A stretch of DNA of 64,000 bases, taken from Hyparrhenia diplandra. Its lineage: Eukaryota > Streptophyta > Magnoliopsida > Poales > Poaceae. The position numbers were made by a program, and so were the translations under genes. Shown here one piece after another: positions 23,017-35,800 of this stretch. The stretch lies in contig JADLZK010000238.1 in NCBI GenBank assembly GCA_015847255.1, positions 1-64,000 on the forward strand, given 5' to 3'. How positions within the stretch are numbered: the first letter of the stretch is position 1; each line of letters begins with the position of its first letter. The notes under the pieces were generated by a model, which was given only the letters and a program-made list of their open reading frames with translations, did not search any database and was not told where the DNA came from.

Positions 23017-24651
23017 ATGGATTGGAAGGCGCCGACCTCTGTTATAGAGATTCGGAGTTTTCTTGGTTTAGCCGGGTACTATCGTCGATTCATACCCGAC
23101 TTTTCTAAGATTGCCAAACCTATGACAAGATTGCTGCAGAAGGATGAGAAGTTTGTGTGGACACACGAGTGTGAGACAGCTTTTCATACATTACGAGAGT
23201 TGTTAACAACCGCTCCCGTGCTTGCACAACCGTATATAGAGAAACCTTTTGATGTGTTTTGCGATGCATGTGGTACAGGTCTAGGATGTGTACTCATGCA
23301 GGAAGGAAGAGTGATTGCCTATGCATCACGACAATTACGCAAACACGAAGTAAATTATCCGACACATGATTTGGAGTTAGCAGCCGTTGTGCATGCCCTC
23401 AAGATTTGGCGCCATTATCTTCTTGGAAATGTGTGCCATATTTACACGGATCACAAGAGTCTGAAATATATCTTCACTCAAGATCAATTGAATATGAGAC
23501 AAAGAAGATGGTTAGAGTTGATCAAGGATTATAATTTGGAGGTACATAACCATCAGGGCAAGGCGAATGTCGTCGCAGCCGCCTTGAGTCAGAAGGTACA
23601 TTGTACTATTGAGCAACCATTGCTGGAGGAGAAGTGTAGTTTAATGCACCCCGCAGTCTTGCATAACCTACAAGTGCAAAATTCTCTAGAGGAGAGGGTC
23701 ATCAAAGAGCAGAAAACAGATAAAGGTATCTCTTTTATCAAGCAAAAGCTCAAAGCAAAACCAAGTGAACACTTCAGGATTGATGAGAATGATGTGTTAT
23801 GGTATGATAATCGTCTTGTTGTACCTAAGGACAAAGAACTTAGAGACCACATCTTGACAGAGGCACATTCTTCTACCTTATCTAACCATCCAGGCAGCAA
23901 CAAGATGTACAAAGAATTGAGGTCACATTTTTGGTGGACAAAGATGAGGAAAGAAATTGCAGCTCATGTAGCCAAGTGCGACAATTGTTGTAGAGTCAAG
24001 GCCATTCATATGAAACCTGCCGGATTGCTACAACCTTTGCCAATCTCTGATTGGAAATGGGATCACATCATTATGGATCTCATTGTTGGACTTCCACGTA
24101 CCCCGCAAGGATTTGATGCAATTTGGGTGATTGTGGATAGACTAACCAAAGTAGCACATTTCATTCCTGTGAACGTTAGCTATGAACCTCACCAGTATGC
24201 AGAAATCTATATTTCTCAGTTAGTTCGTCTACATGGAGTGCCCAAGAGCATAGTGTCTGACCGAGGATCCAAGTGGACCGATAAATTTTGGGAGTGTCTA
24301 CAAGAAGCCTTAAACACAAAGCTACTTCGTAGTTCAGCCTATCAACCGTGAACAATGGGACAAACCGAACAAGTGAATCAGATCCTAGAAGACATGTTGA
24401 GAGCATGTGTTTTATCTGCTAAAGGTCCTTGGGATAAATGGTTACCATTTGCAGAATTCTCCTACAACAACAGTTATCAAGCAAGCATCAAGATGGCTCC
24501 ATTTGAAGCTTTGTATGGTAGAAAGTGTAGAACACCTTTAAATTGGGTAGAAACCAGAGACGTAACCTATTATGGCATCAACTTCGTTGAGGAAGCAGAA
24601 CAGAAGGTTAGGACAGTGCAACAACATCTAGCCGCAGCTCAAGCCCGCTAG
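23017..24651 (+). pseudogene. RNase H and integrase of the Tekay-like element
   Basis: This is the longest intact stretch in the window: 444 codons (23017-24351), then a TGA and 98 more codons in the same frame (24355-24651). Residues 1-60 are the RT thumb (RSFLGLAGYYRRFI). RNase H follows: FDVFCDACGTGLG, HDLELAAVVHALKIWRHYL, IYTDHKSLKYIF and KANVVAAALSQK, where the usual last Asp is Ala. Integrase comes next: the HHCC finger with NHPGSNKMY and CDNCCRVKA, catalytic Asp in WDHIIMDLIVGLP and SIVSDRGSKW, and Glu after the TGA in GQTEQVNQ. The TGA at 24349-24351 interrupts the integrase core near its third catalytic residue. It ends at a TAG (24649-24651). Confidence 0.9.
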
Positions 24652-25156
24652 AAAAGCTATGCTGACAAACGTCAGAAACTGTTGGAATTCAGAGTTGGTG
24701 ATTTTGTGTATCTTAAGGTGTCACCTATGAAGCGAGTGCAACGCTTTGGAGTAAAAAAGGAAATTAGCACCTAGATTTGTAGGTCCTTATCGGATCATTG
24801 CAAGAAAGGGAAAAGTTGCTTATTAACGACAATTACCTCAAGAGTTGAGATTAGTCTTTAATGTTTTTCCATGTATCTCAATTGAAGAAATGTTTGAGAG
24901 TGCCACGAAGAACGGATTCCAGTCAGAAATGCTGAAGTAGATACAGACCTGACATATTTTGAAAGGCCAATTCAAATATTGGATACTAAAAGAGAGAGCA
25001 ACTCGCAACAAGATAATGAAGCTATCCCAGATTCTATGGAGCAATCATGGAGAGAAGGATGCTACGTGGGAAACATAAGAGTATCTACGAGAAGTCTATC
25101 CCGTATTTTCCAATGAATGGTTAGTACCGACAAATCTCGGGACGAGATTTTCTTAA
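24652..25156 (+). pseudogene. Integrase C terminus and chromodomain remnant
   Basis: Across three frames the sequence keeps the integrase C-terminal motif LEFRVGDFVYLKVSPMKRVQRFG (about 24682-24750). Pieces typical of the linker follow (LRVPRRTD-like region near 24895, DLTYFERPIQILD near 24948-24986). Then comes a chromodomain-like tail with ILWSNHGEKDATWET in one frame (about 25028-25072) and EYLREVYPVFSNEW (25079-25120). Chromodomains of this group are thought to tether integration to heterochromatin, which agrees with the satellite location. The last frame reaches TAA at 25154-25156, overlapping the polypurine tract. Frame changes near 24750 and 25000 and an in-frame stop near 25077 leave it non-coding as written. 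Confidence 0.8.
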
Positions 25157-25168
25157 GGGGGGTAGATT
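25155..25168 (+). promoter_or_regulatory. Polypurine tract of the Tekay-like element
   Basis: The run aaggggggtagatt lies directly before the TGTAACACCC start of the 3' LTR. It is the primer site for plus-strand DNA synthesis in LTR retrotransposons. Position, purine content and overlap with the pol stop fit the clade. Confidence 0.85.
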
Positions 25169-28100
25169 TGTAACACCCTGGTTTTAAGCATGACATTAGC
25201 ATCTGCATTTCATGAGCATAATCATCATTTAGTCCTATGCAATCATGCACATGAAATGATAGGGGTCATTTGCTTGTTTAAATGTGGTTAATTTGCTTGC
25301 TATGTTTTGCCTTGTCATTTCATGTATGAAATGTTTGCATAATTAGAAGTTTAATGTTTATTTATTCTTAATGATGTTTAGAGAAGGTGTTAGAGCATAA
25401 TTGATGTTGGTCATGTTCCCTGACTTGATTTTATAATGATGGTTTGAATTCGTTTGACCTTGTTTGACCGTGAGAGTAATTTATCTTGTTTTGCTCAAAA
25501 GTCCTAGCTAGAGGTTTTGCATTTGTGTGCACTCTTCATGACTTGTGTAGATAATTTGTTGTAGAACAAAAGATGTCATAGGCCGATTGCTTGATAATGA
25601 GTGGATCATGTCGAAAAATTCGAAGTTTGTTTGAATTGAGCTTGAATTAGGGTTTACTTTGGTGGAGTAGTTTCTCTTTGATCGATCATAGTTCCAAATC
25701 TAGGCCGAGTTTGGAGAAACTTTGTATAAGCCGTGTTTCATGAGGAACATTTCGTTCAATTAGAGTTTTTGCTGATTCAGCATGGTTTCCGAGGAAATTA
25801 GCAAAAATAGAGAGAGGGAAAGAAAATCGGGCCTATCGGCCTCCTCTTGCCCCGACGGGGGCCCTCGCCCTGCGTGTTCGCCGCCCGATGCCGCGTGGCG
25901 CGCATTTCCCCGCCACTCCCGCCGCGCGCGTGCCTTCTTGAGGGAGGAAACGGCGCCCCTTGCACCGCACTCCACTTCCCCTTCCCTTCTCCCGCAAGCC
26001 AAAGCAAAGAAGAAGAAGCTAGCAGCTCGCCGGGCCTGCCCTCCTCGCCATTGCCGGCGTCGCGCCGACCACCACCGCATCCCCGCCCCCGTCCAAGCTC
26101 GCCTCTAGCTTCATTAGCTCCCCCGTCCCCCCGACCCCGCTGGACCATCCTGCAGCCAAGGTGAGGGCCAAATCGGCGGAATCCCGCTCGCCGGGAAAAG
26201 CCGGTCGGCATGGGCCGCCGTGTCGAGGCTCACCGTCGTGAGCTTCGGGTCGCGTTTTTCCTGCCGTTATTGGCGTTCTAACATCGCTTTAACGTGCTCT
26301 ACCCTGTCCTGGGACCAATCGACGTGACTCGCCAGTTTTTGAAACGCGCGCCGCTCACCGAGCGCCCACCGGCTCGGTGCCGGCGGTGGCGCGGGCCGCC
26401 ACCCCGGCCACCTCTCGCCTCTCCTAGTGCACGCGGAGTGTGCGCGGGGGAGTGCTGGTGCCTCGACACCCTGTCATCGGGCGCCGCGAGGCCCCTCGCC
26501 GCCGGGAACGCGGGCAGCGCGACCGCCGTGATCGCCGCCGCCACCGGTGTGCCGCCGTCAAGCACCTCCCGCCGTCGTTTTATTCGACCGGGTAGTCGAC
26601 GGCGTCGCCTCACCGTGCTAAAGCACTTACTCGCCTCACCTTAGTCAGCCATCGTCGGAAACCACCGGTCGCCCGGTGACCGCCCCGCCGCTGGCGCCTA
26701 TCGCCGCCGTGCAGCGCCGCCATTGCCGCTAGGGTGCGTCTTAGGCCGCGCTAAGGGCATGGATCGATAGATCTCGTTGAGTCGGTTCGTTTGGTATAGC
26801 TGGTTGGCGAAACCCGCCGCCGGCGGAGATCCGCCGAGCAGCCCGCTCCCCTGCTTTGTGTCTATGACACGTGGGCCCCATGTGTCAGGTCCATTTTCTT
26901 TTTCTGTTTTTATTTTCCGTAACGTATTGCATGTCTTAGAAAATCCATAACTTGCTCATTTTAGCCCGGCTTTGAGTGAGACAAATTTTGTTGTGATCCT
27001 TGTGAGTAGATCTACAATAGAAAAATATGAGATTAGGTTTTTCTGGCAGTTTTTATATTTATCTAGATTTATTGCTTTAATTGCCATGTAAATAGGGAAA
27101 TGCATATCTAATTCTTGGTGCATGATAAAATAGTGGTTCCTATATGAAATGTTCATGTTTTTGGATGTAGAGTGCAGGAAAAATATCATACATCCTATGT
27201 TCTGTTGTAGAAATGTGATTTTTGATTTATGTGCTATTTATCATGCTTTCTTAGGAAATTCATAGAAACATAATTACTAGGGTTTTTGCCATGATACTTT
27301 TTGTACATGTATTTGTTACTGTCATGTAGCTTCCCATGTTCATGGTTAGGCAGTTTCATGCTTTTCACAGTACAAAAGTATTTTCATGCCTAGGTTCATT
27401 GATAGCTTGTCATTTTTGTGTAGGACAGTATGTGCATGAGTTTGCCATGAAATTTTATGGTAGGCATGTTTGGCCAGTAGGATACTCTGGTAATTTTGTA
27501 GATTTTTCTAAGGTGTTTATGTATTTATCATCTTTTCAATTTGCATAGTAAATGCTTGGAAAATGCAAGGTAATGTTATGGTAATACATTTTGGGTGGTC
27601 TACTATTTGTTCCTAGCATGAGTAGGACCTGTTGATGTGCTTAGTTTGATAGCCTTGTGCTTTTTGGTCAATTTATTAATCCTAGCTTTTATATATTTAA
27701 AGTGTGCATGCATAGTGTTTGTTTAGGGAATATCATTTCATGTGATTTAGTTTATCTTTTGGCTTAACCAGTAGGTTTAGTTGGTAGATTATGACTTGTC
27801 TTGCTTGCTGAAAAGGTTCTAGGTGAAGTGCATGCTTGAGTGATTTTTAGTAGATGTTGTAGGTTATGGTTTGTCTGAAAACAGAGCCTCTGTTTTTGCT
27901 GCTTTCGAGGCTGTAGATGTTAGAATCTGGTTGAGAGTGTATTGAATGATTTGTAGATAATTTTGTTAGCTTTCCAACGAGTATTTGTTTGCTGCATTTG
28001 GAGTTATAGAACTCCCTGTGTGACTGTTTTAGTAACAGCATGTCTAGCTGCCATTTTCAGTGTTTAGTGAAATAGGGTGTTTGATGGATGTAGGTTATTA

Positions 28101-29853
28101 GGGTTTCTTGTGTAGTTATATTTATGTTTCTACAGAAGAGATATCCACTTACTAGTATCATACATCATAATGCATTCATCCACATTTTATCTCATTTATA
28201 TGCAAGCATGTTTACATTGCATTGGTATTAATCAATCTTGCATATGCATGCATCATATCAGGATCGGAGGAGTTAGTTCGGGAGGAGATCAAGGAGCAGG
28301 AGGTCAACCTTCATCATCTCGGAGCGCAGCCAAAAGACCCCACAGGAGAAGGAGGACCAGGACTCAAGCTTCCAGAGGACTCTAACTTCTTCCTACTACT
28401 TTTCTGAAGGCAAGCCCCGGTGCATGCTGAACTTTCCTATGCTTTCTAAATTAACTTGTTGAGTCCTTTTATGAATGCTGCATTAAGTATAGGAAGTGGT
28501 TGAAACCGTTGATGCATAGATATCCTTGCTGAAGTTGTTGACCTATCCTATTTAGGAGTCTAGGTTAAATAAATGCTCAGTTATGGTGATTGCAGTAGAC
28601 AGTGATTTCCGGTCACTTGTGAGGTTTGTTGTTGGGTTAATCACGTTGGTGGTTAACAAGCTGCTGCTGAGAACCTGAATAATAAAACATGTGAGATCGG
28701 ATGGATATTGTGGTCTTCCATCTGATCGGCTAAGGACTTTACCCTTTGTCGGAAGTTGAACGTACCTGGGTTATATAGTAGGCTCCGCCGGGTCGCGGAG
28801 CCACGAAGCTTGTGAGATTGTTAGGGGCCGGTGCTTGTACGCTTAACGCCCCTCCTAGGCGTGGTCGGTTGGGTTTGATCGGGCGCAGCGCAGGCGCCTG
28901 AAGCGTCGTCTTAGTTGCCTGCTCACTTGGTGGCTCGAGAGGAGGGGTTCCCGACAGGTCCGAGACATACGCCCCTAACATCTTGAAGTGATTAGGTCCG
29001 GTCGAGACGTAGACCTAGTGTATGACAGGGTATTCGCCGGTGGGTCAATGAATCGATTCGAATCGCCATCTCCCGGGCGGTGAGAACCCGGGATGCTTCC
29101 GCGGCATCGTAGTCTAATATCACAATAAAATGGTTACTTTATTCATGCCGCTGATGTTAAAATGTTGATCAAGTTACTTATTTGTTATTTATATATCGCT
29201 GAGCATATGTTTTAATCTTGACTATACAGGACTTATGGTTATGTATATAATAACAACCTTTTAACTTGGAAGAACCTGAGTAGTATGGGTATGCGCACTA
29301 ATCAACTTTATTTCCGAAATAAATGTGAGTCAGCCAGCTCGAGATAAAGCCAAGCATACTCCTTGGAGTCTTTTCCTTATTTTCTGGTTTAAGACGGGTA
29401 AGTCTTGCGGAGTACAATTGAGTACTCACGGGTTAATTCCCACCATTGCAGGTGACTCCGTCTAGCATGGTTCTAGCCTGTTGTGATGTGCTGTGGTTGA
29501 AGAGTAATGCCTAGGTATGGCAATCTCCATATTTCCCTGTCTCATGCTATTACAGGGGTGACATTATGTTGGCACTATCTAATTTATTTTGATTTCCGCT
29601 GTATTTTCGAAAGCTATTGCTTCCGCACTCTGAATTACTTTTGAAATAAATGTGTACATCGCACTCTAATTATAATATATTCAAATTTGGTTGGAGATAC
29701 CTGCGGATTGGGACTACTGAGCTCAACGATCTTGGTTGTATTGTTGATGAGTTTGAAATCACTCGAGATTTCGAATACCGGGTTTATATGGACTCAAGTG
29801 TAGATCGCGATTGCTTACTCAGAATTGCGAATTATACTTGATTTCTTATAAAA
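25169..29853 (+). repeat. 3' LTR of the Tekay-like element, 3' end missing
   Basis: It matches the 5' LTR from its first base to about 18914. It stops at cttataaa, and satellite sequence (attgcgttcc) follows at once. About 0.9 kb of the LTR, its terminal TGTTACA and the right target duplication are absent. Its AT-rich half (about 27010-28140) is almost identical to 16080-17230, which suggests a fairly recent insertion. The GC-rich half differs by many small length changes. The shared tetramer attg at the LTR break and in the satellite fits a microhomology deletion. Confidence 0.85.
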
Positions 29854-32800
29854 TTGCGTTCCCCCAACCGTTAATATATATTTCTGGATGTGACATTAGG
29901 GACTGCTGGTGTTGATTTCAGCGCGAACTCAAAACAAAGAGAAGTTTCCAATCCGGCGATAGAATCTAGCTAGACTTTTTCGCGGTTGTGGAATCAAATG
30001 CCCGCGCCCTAGAGAACCTAAATTCGAACAAGTGGACCATTAAAGAGTTTTTCTAAGAATCACTTGCCATAGGCCTCAAAGTAGCACTTGTTAAGAGTGA
30101 AATCTTGGAATTCCATCGAAAATCTCTCGTGGTCGACCAATGAACTAAAAAACAAGAAGGGAACGACACGAAAGGTACATAGGAAGTTAGGGTGGATAGG
30201 TTAGATGATGGTAGGATCAATTACATTGCGTTCCCCAACCGTTAATATATGTTTCTGGATGTGACATTAGGGACTGCTGGCGTTGATTTCAACGCGAACT
30301 CAAAACAAAGAGAAGTTTCTAATCCGGCGATAGAATCGAGCTAGACTTTTTCGCGGTTGTGGAATCAAATCCCTCGCCCTAGAGAACCTAAATTCGAACA
30401 AGTGGACCATTAGAGAGTTTTTCTAAGAATCACTTGCCATAGGCCTCAAAGTAGCACTTGTTTTTTTTTTGAACTCAAAGTAGCACTTGTTTAGAGTGAA
30501 ATCTTAGAATTCCATCAAAAATCTCCATGTCGACCTACGAACCGAAACAAGAAGGGTGCGACATTTAAAGGCACATAGGAAGTTAGGGTGGATAGGTTAG
30601 ATGATGGTAAGATCAATTACATTGCGTTCCCCAACCGTTAATATATGTTTTCGGATGTGACATTAGGGGATCTGGCGGCGTTGATTTCAACGCTGAACTC
30701 AAAACAAAGAGAAGTTTCCAATCCGGCGATAGAATCGAGCTAGACTTTTTCACGGTTGTGGAATCAAATGCCTCGCCCTAGAGAACCTAAATTCGAACAA
30801 GTGGACCATTAGAGAGTTTTTCTAAGAATCACTTGCCATAGGCCTCAAAGTAGCACTTTTTTTTTGAACTCAAAGTAGCACTTGTTTACAAGTGAAATCT
30901 TAGAATTCCATCAAAAATCTCTATGTCGACCTACGAACCAAAACAAAGAGAGGTAACGACACGAAAGGCACATAGGAAGTTAGGGTGGATAGGTTAGATG
31001 ATGGTAGGATCAATTACATTGCGTTTCGCCAACCGTTAATATATGTTTCTCGGATGTGACATTAGGGGGCTTGGCGTTGATTTTCGCGCGAACTACGAAC
31101 AAAGAGAAGTTTGCAATCCGGCGATAGAATCGAAGCTAGACTTTTTGCGGATGTGGAATCAAATGCCTAACCCTATAGAACTCAAATTTGAACAAGTGGA
31201 CCATTAGGAGTTTTTTCTCGAATCACTTGCCATAGGCCTCAAAGTAGCACTTGTTTAGAGTGAAATCTTGGAAGTCCATCGAAAATCAGTGTGTCGACCT
31301 ATGAACCAAAAAAACAAGAATGGGAACTCAAAACAAAGAGAAGTTTCCAATCCGGCGATAGAATCGAGCTAGAATTTTTCGCGGTTGTGGAATCAAATGC
31401 CTTGCCCTAGAGAACCTAAATTTGAACAAGTGGGCCATTAGAGAGTTTTTCTAAGAATCACTTGCCATAGGGCTCAAAGTAGCACTTGTTTAGAGTGAAA
31501 TCTTGAATTCCATCGAAAATCTCTCGCGGTCGACCAACGAACCGAAACCAAGAAGGGGAACGACACAAAAAGGTACATAGGAAGTTAGGGTGGATAGGTT
31601 AGATGATGGTAGGATCAATTACATTGCGTTCCCCAACCGTTAATATATGTTTCGGATGTGACATTAGGGACTGGCCGGGCGTTGATTTCAGCGCCTTGAT
31701 CTCAAAACAAAGAGAAGTTTCCAATCCGGCGATAGAATGGAGCTAGACTTTTTCAGCGGTTGTGGAATCAAATGCCTCGCCCTAGAGAACCTAAATTCGA
31801 ACAAGTGGACCATTAGAGAGTTTTTCAAAAAAATCACTTGCCATAGGCCTCAAAGTAGCACTTGTTTTTTTTTTTTTTTTTAAACTCAAAGTAGCACTTG
31901 TTTAGAGTGAAATCTTAGAATTCCATCAAAAATCTCTATGTCGACCTACGAACCGAAACAAGAAGGGTAACGACACGAAAGGCACGTAGGAAGTTAGGGT
32001 GGATAGGTTAGATGATGGTAGGATCAATTACATTGCGTTCGCCAACCGTTAATATATGTTTCTAGATGTGACATTAGGGACTGCTGGCGTTGATTTTCAG
32101 CGAACTACGAACAAAGAGAAGTTTCCAATCCGGCGATAGAATCGAGCTAGACTTTTTTTTGCGGATGTGGAATCAAATGTCTAACCCTATAGAACTTAAA
32201 TTTGAACAAGTGGACCATTAGAGAGTTTTTCTATGAATCACTTGCCATAGGCCTCAAAGTAGCACTTGTTTAGAGTGAAATCTTAGAATTCCATCGAAAA
32301 TCTACAGGTCGACCAACGAACCGAAACAAGAAGGGGAACGCACACGAAAGGTACATAGGAAGTTAGGGTGGATAGGTTAGATGATGGTTGGATCATTTAC
32401 ATTGCGTTCCCCAACCGTTAATATATATTTTCGGATGTGACATTAGGGATTGCTGGTGTTGATTTGCGCGAACTCAAAACAAAGAGAAGTTTCCAATCCG
32501 CGATAGAATCTAGCTAGACTTTTTCGCGGTTGTGGAATCAAATGCCTCGCCCTAGAGAACCTAAATTCGAACAAGTGGACCATTAAAGAGTTTTTCTAAG
32601 AATCACTTGCCATAGGCCTCAAAGTAGCACTTGTTAAGAGTGAAATCTTGGAATTCCATCGAAAATCTACGTGGTCTAACCAATGAACCGAAACAAGAAG
32701 GGAAGCGACACGAAAGGTACATAGGAAGTTAGGGTGGATAGGTTAGATGATGGTAGGATCAATTACATTGCGTTCCCCCAACCGTTAATATATGTTTACG

Positions 32801-35800
32801 GATGTGACATTAGGGATCTGGCTGGCGTTGATTTCAACGCGAACTCAAAACAAAGAGAAGTTTCTAATCCGGCGATAGAATCGAGCTAGACTTTTTTCGC
32901 GGTTGTGGAATCAAATCCCTCGCCCTAGAGAACCTAAATTCGAACAAGTGGACCATTAGAGAGTTTTTCTAAGAATCACTTGCCATAGGCCTCAAAGTAG
33001 CACTTGTTTTTTTTGAACTCAAAGTAGCACTTGTTTAGAGTGAAATCTTAGAATTCCATCAAAAATCTCCATGTCGACCTACGAACCGAAACAAGAAGGG
33101 TAACGACACGAAAGGCACATAGGAAGTTAGGGTGGATAGGTTAGATGATGGTAAGATCAATTACATTGCGTTCCCCAACCGTTAATATATGTTTTCGGAT
33201 GTGACATTAGGGATGGCCGGCGTTGATTTCAACGCGAACTCAAAACAAAGAGAAGTTTCCAATCCGGCGATAGAATCGAGCTAGACTTTTTTTCACGGTT
33301 GTGGAATCAAATGCCTCGCCCTAGAGAACCTAAATTCGAACAAGTGGACCATTAGAGAGTTTTTCTAAGAATCACTTGCCATAGGCCTCAAAGTAGCACT
33401 TGTTTTTTTTTTTGAACTCAAAGTAGCACTTGTTTACAAAGTGAAATCTTAGAATTCCATCAAAAATCTCTATGTCGACCTACGAACCCAAAAAACAAGA
33501 GAGGTAACGACACGAAAGGCACATAGGAAGTTAGGGTGGATAGGTTAGATGATGGTAGGATCAATTACATTGCGTTCGCCAACCGTTAATATATGTTTGG
33601 ATGTGACATTAGGGACTGGCTGGCGTTGATTTCAAGCGCCGAACTACTTAACAAAGAGAAGTTTGCAATCCGGCGATAGAATCGAGCTAGACTTTTTTGC
33701 GGATGTGGAATCAAATGCCTAACCCTATAGAACTCAAATTTGAACAAGTGGACCATTAGAGAGTTTTTCTCTGAATCACTTGCCATAGGCCTCAAAGTAG
33801 CACTTGTTTAGAGTGAAATCTTGGAAGTCCATCGAAAATCTCGGTGTCGACCTATGAACCAAAACAAGAATGGGAACTCAAAACAAAGAGAAGTTTCCAA
33901 TCCGCGATAGAATCGAGCTAGAATTTTTTCGCGGTTGTGGAATCAAATGCCTTGCCCTAGAGAACCTAAATTTGAACAAGTGGGCCATTAGAGAGTTTTT
34001 CTAAGAATCACTTGCCATAGGGCTCAAAGTAGCACTTGTTTAGAGTGAAATCTTGGAATTCCATCGAAAATCTCGTAACGGTCCACCAACGAACCGAAAC
34101 GAGAAGGGGAACGACACAAAAGGTACATAGGAAGTTAGGGTGGATAGGTTAGATGATGGTAGGATCAATTACATTGCGTTCCCCAACCGTTAATATATGT
34201 TTACGGATGTGACATTAGGGACTGGCCGGCGTTGATTTCAGCGATCTCAAAACAAAGAGAAGTTTCCAATCCGCGATAGAATGGAGCTAGACTTTTTCGC
34301 GGTTGTGGAATCAAATGCCTCGCCCTAGAGAACCTAAATTCGAACAAGTGGACCATTAGAGAGTTTTTCTAAAAATCACTTGCCATAGGCCTCAAAGTAG
34401 CACTTGTTTTTTTTTCAACTCAAAGTAGCACTTGTTTAGAGTGAAATCTTGGAATTCCATCAAAAAATCTCTATGTCGACCTACGAACCGAAACAAGAAG
34501 GGTAACGACACGAAAGGCACATAGGAAGTTAGGGTGGATAGGTTAGATGATGGTAGGATCAATTACATTGCGTTCGCCAACCGTTAATATATGTTTCTAG
34601 ATGTGACATTAGGGACTGCCGGCGTTGATTTCAGCGCGAACTACTTAACAAAGAGAAGTTTCCAATCCGGCGATAGAATCGAGCTAGACTTTTTTTGCGG
34701 ATGTGGAATCAAATGTCTAACCCTATAGAACTTAAATTTGAACAAGTGGACCATTAGAGAGTTTTTCTATGAATCACTTGCCATAGGCCTCAAAGTAGCA
34801 CTTGTTTAGAGTGAAATCTTAGAATTCCATCGAAAATCTACGCGGTCGACCAACGAACCCGAAACAAGAAGGGAACGGCACGAAAGGTACATAGGAACTT
34901 AGGGTGGATAGGTTAGATGATGGTAGGATCAATTACATTGCGTTCCCCAACCGTGAATATATGTTTCTAAATGTGACATTAGGGACTGCTGGCGTTGATT
35001 TCAGCGCGAACTCAAAACAAAGAGATGTTTCCAATCCGGCGATAGAATCGAGCCAGACTTTTTCGCGGTTGTGGAATCAAATGCCTCGCCCTAGGGAACC
35101 TAAATTCGAACAAGTGGACCATTAGAGAGTTTTTCTAAGAATCACTTGCCATAGGCCTCAAAGTAGCACTTGTTTAGAGTGAAATCTTGGAATTCCATCG
35201 AAAAAATCTCGTGGTCGACCAAACGAACCGAAACAAGAAGGGGAACGGCACGAAAGGTACATAGGAACTTAGGGTGGATAGGTTAGATGATGGTAGGATC
35301 AATTACATTGCGTTCCCCAACCGTGAATATATGTTTCTAAATGTGACATTAGGGACGGCCGGGCGTTGATTTCAGCGCGAACTCAAAACAAAGAGATGTT
35401 TCCAATCCGCGATAGAATCGAGCCAGACTTTTTTCGCGGTTGTGGAATCAAATGCCTCGCCCTAGGGAACCTAAATTCGAACAAGTGGACCATTAGAGAG
35501 TTTTTCTAAGAATCACTTGCCATAGGCCTCAAAGTAGCACTTGTTTAGTGTGAAATCTTGGAATTCCATCGAAAATCTCTTGTCGACCAACGAACCGAAA
35601 CAAGAAGGGGAACGACACGAAAGGTACATAGGAACTTAGGGTGGATAGGTTAGATGATGGTAGGATCAATTACATTGCGATCCCCAACCGTTATTATATG
35701 TTTCGATGTGACATTAGGGACTGGCCTGGCGTTGATTTCAGCGCGAACTCAAAACAAAGAGATGTTTCCAATCCGCGATAGAATCGAGCTGGAATTTTTC

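Larger units (their letters stand above)
14248..29853 (+). mobile_element. Tekay-like Ty3/gypsy chromovirus, full body with truncated 3' LTR
   Basis: A 15.6-kb LTR retrotransposon is inserted in the satellite at aattaca|ttgcg. It starts with TGTAACACCCTGG at 14248, and the same start recurs at 25169. The order is 5' LTR, leader, gag with a CCHC knuckle, protease, RT, RNase H, integrase, chromodomain remnant, polypurine tract and 3' LTR. This order, with integrase after RNase H and a C-terminal chromodomain, defines Ty3/gypsy chromoviruses; the TGTAACACCC start and the end of pol overlapping the polypurine tract resemble the Tekay clade. The left flank ttaca (14243-14247) would be the 5-bp target duplication, but no right copy survives because the 3' LTR is shortened. 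Stops and frame changes make it non-coding as written. Confidence 0.9.
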
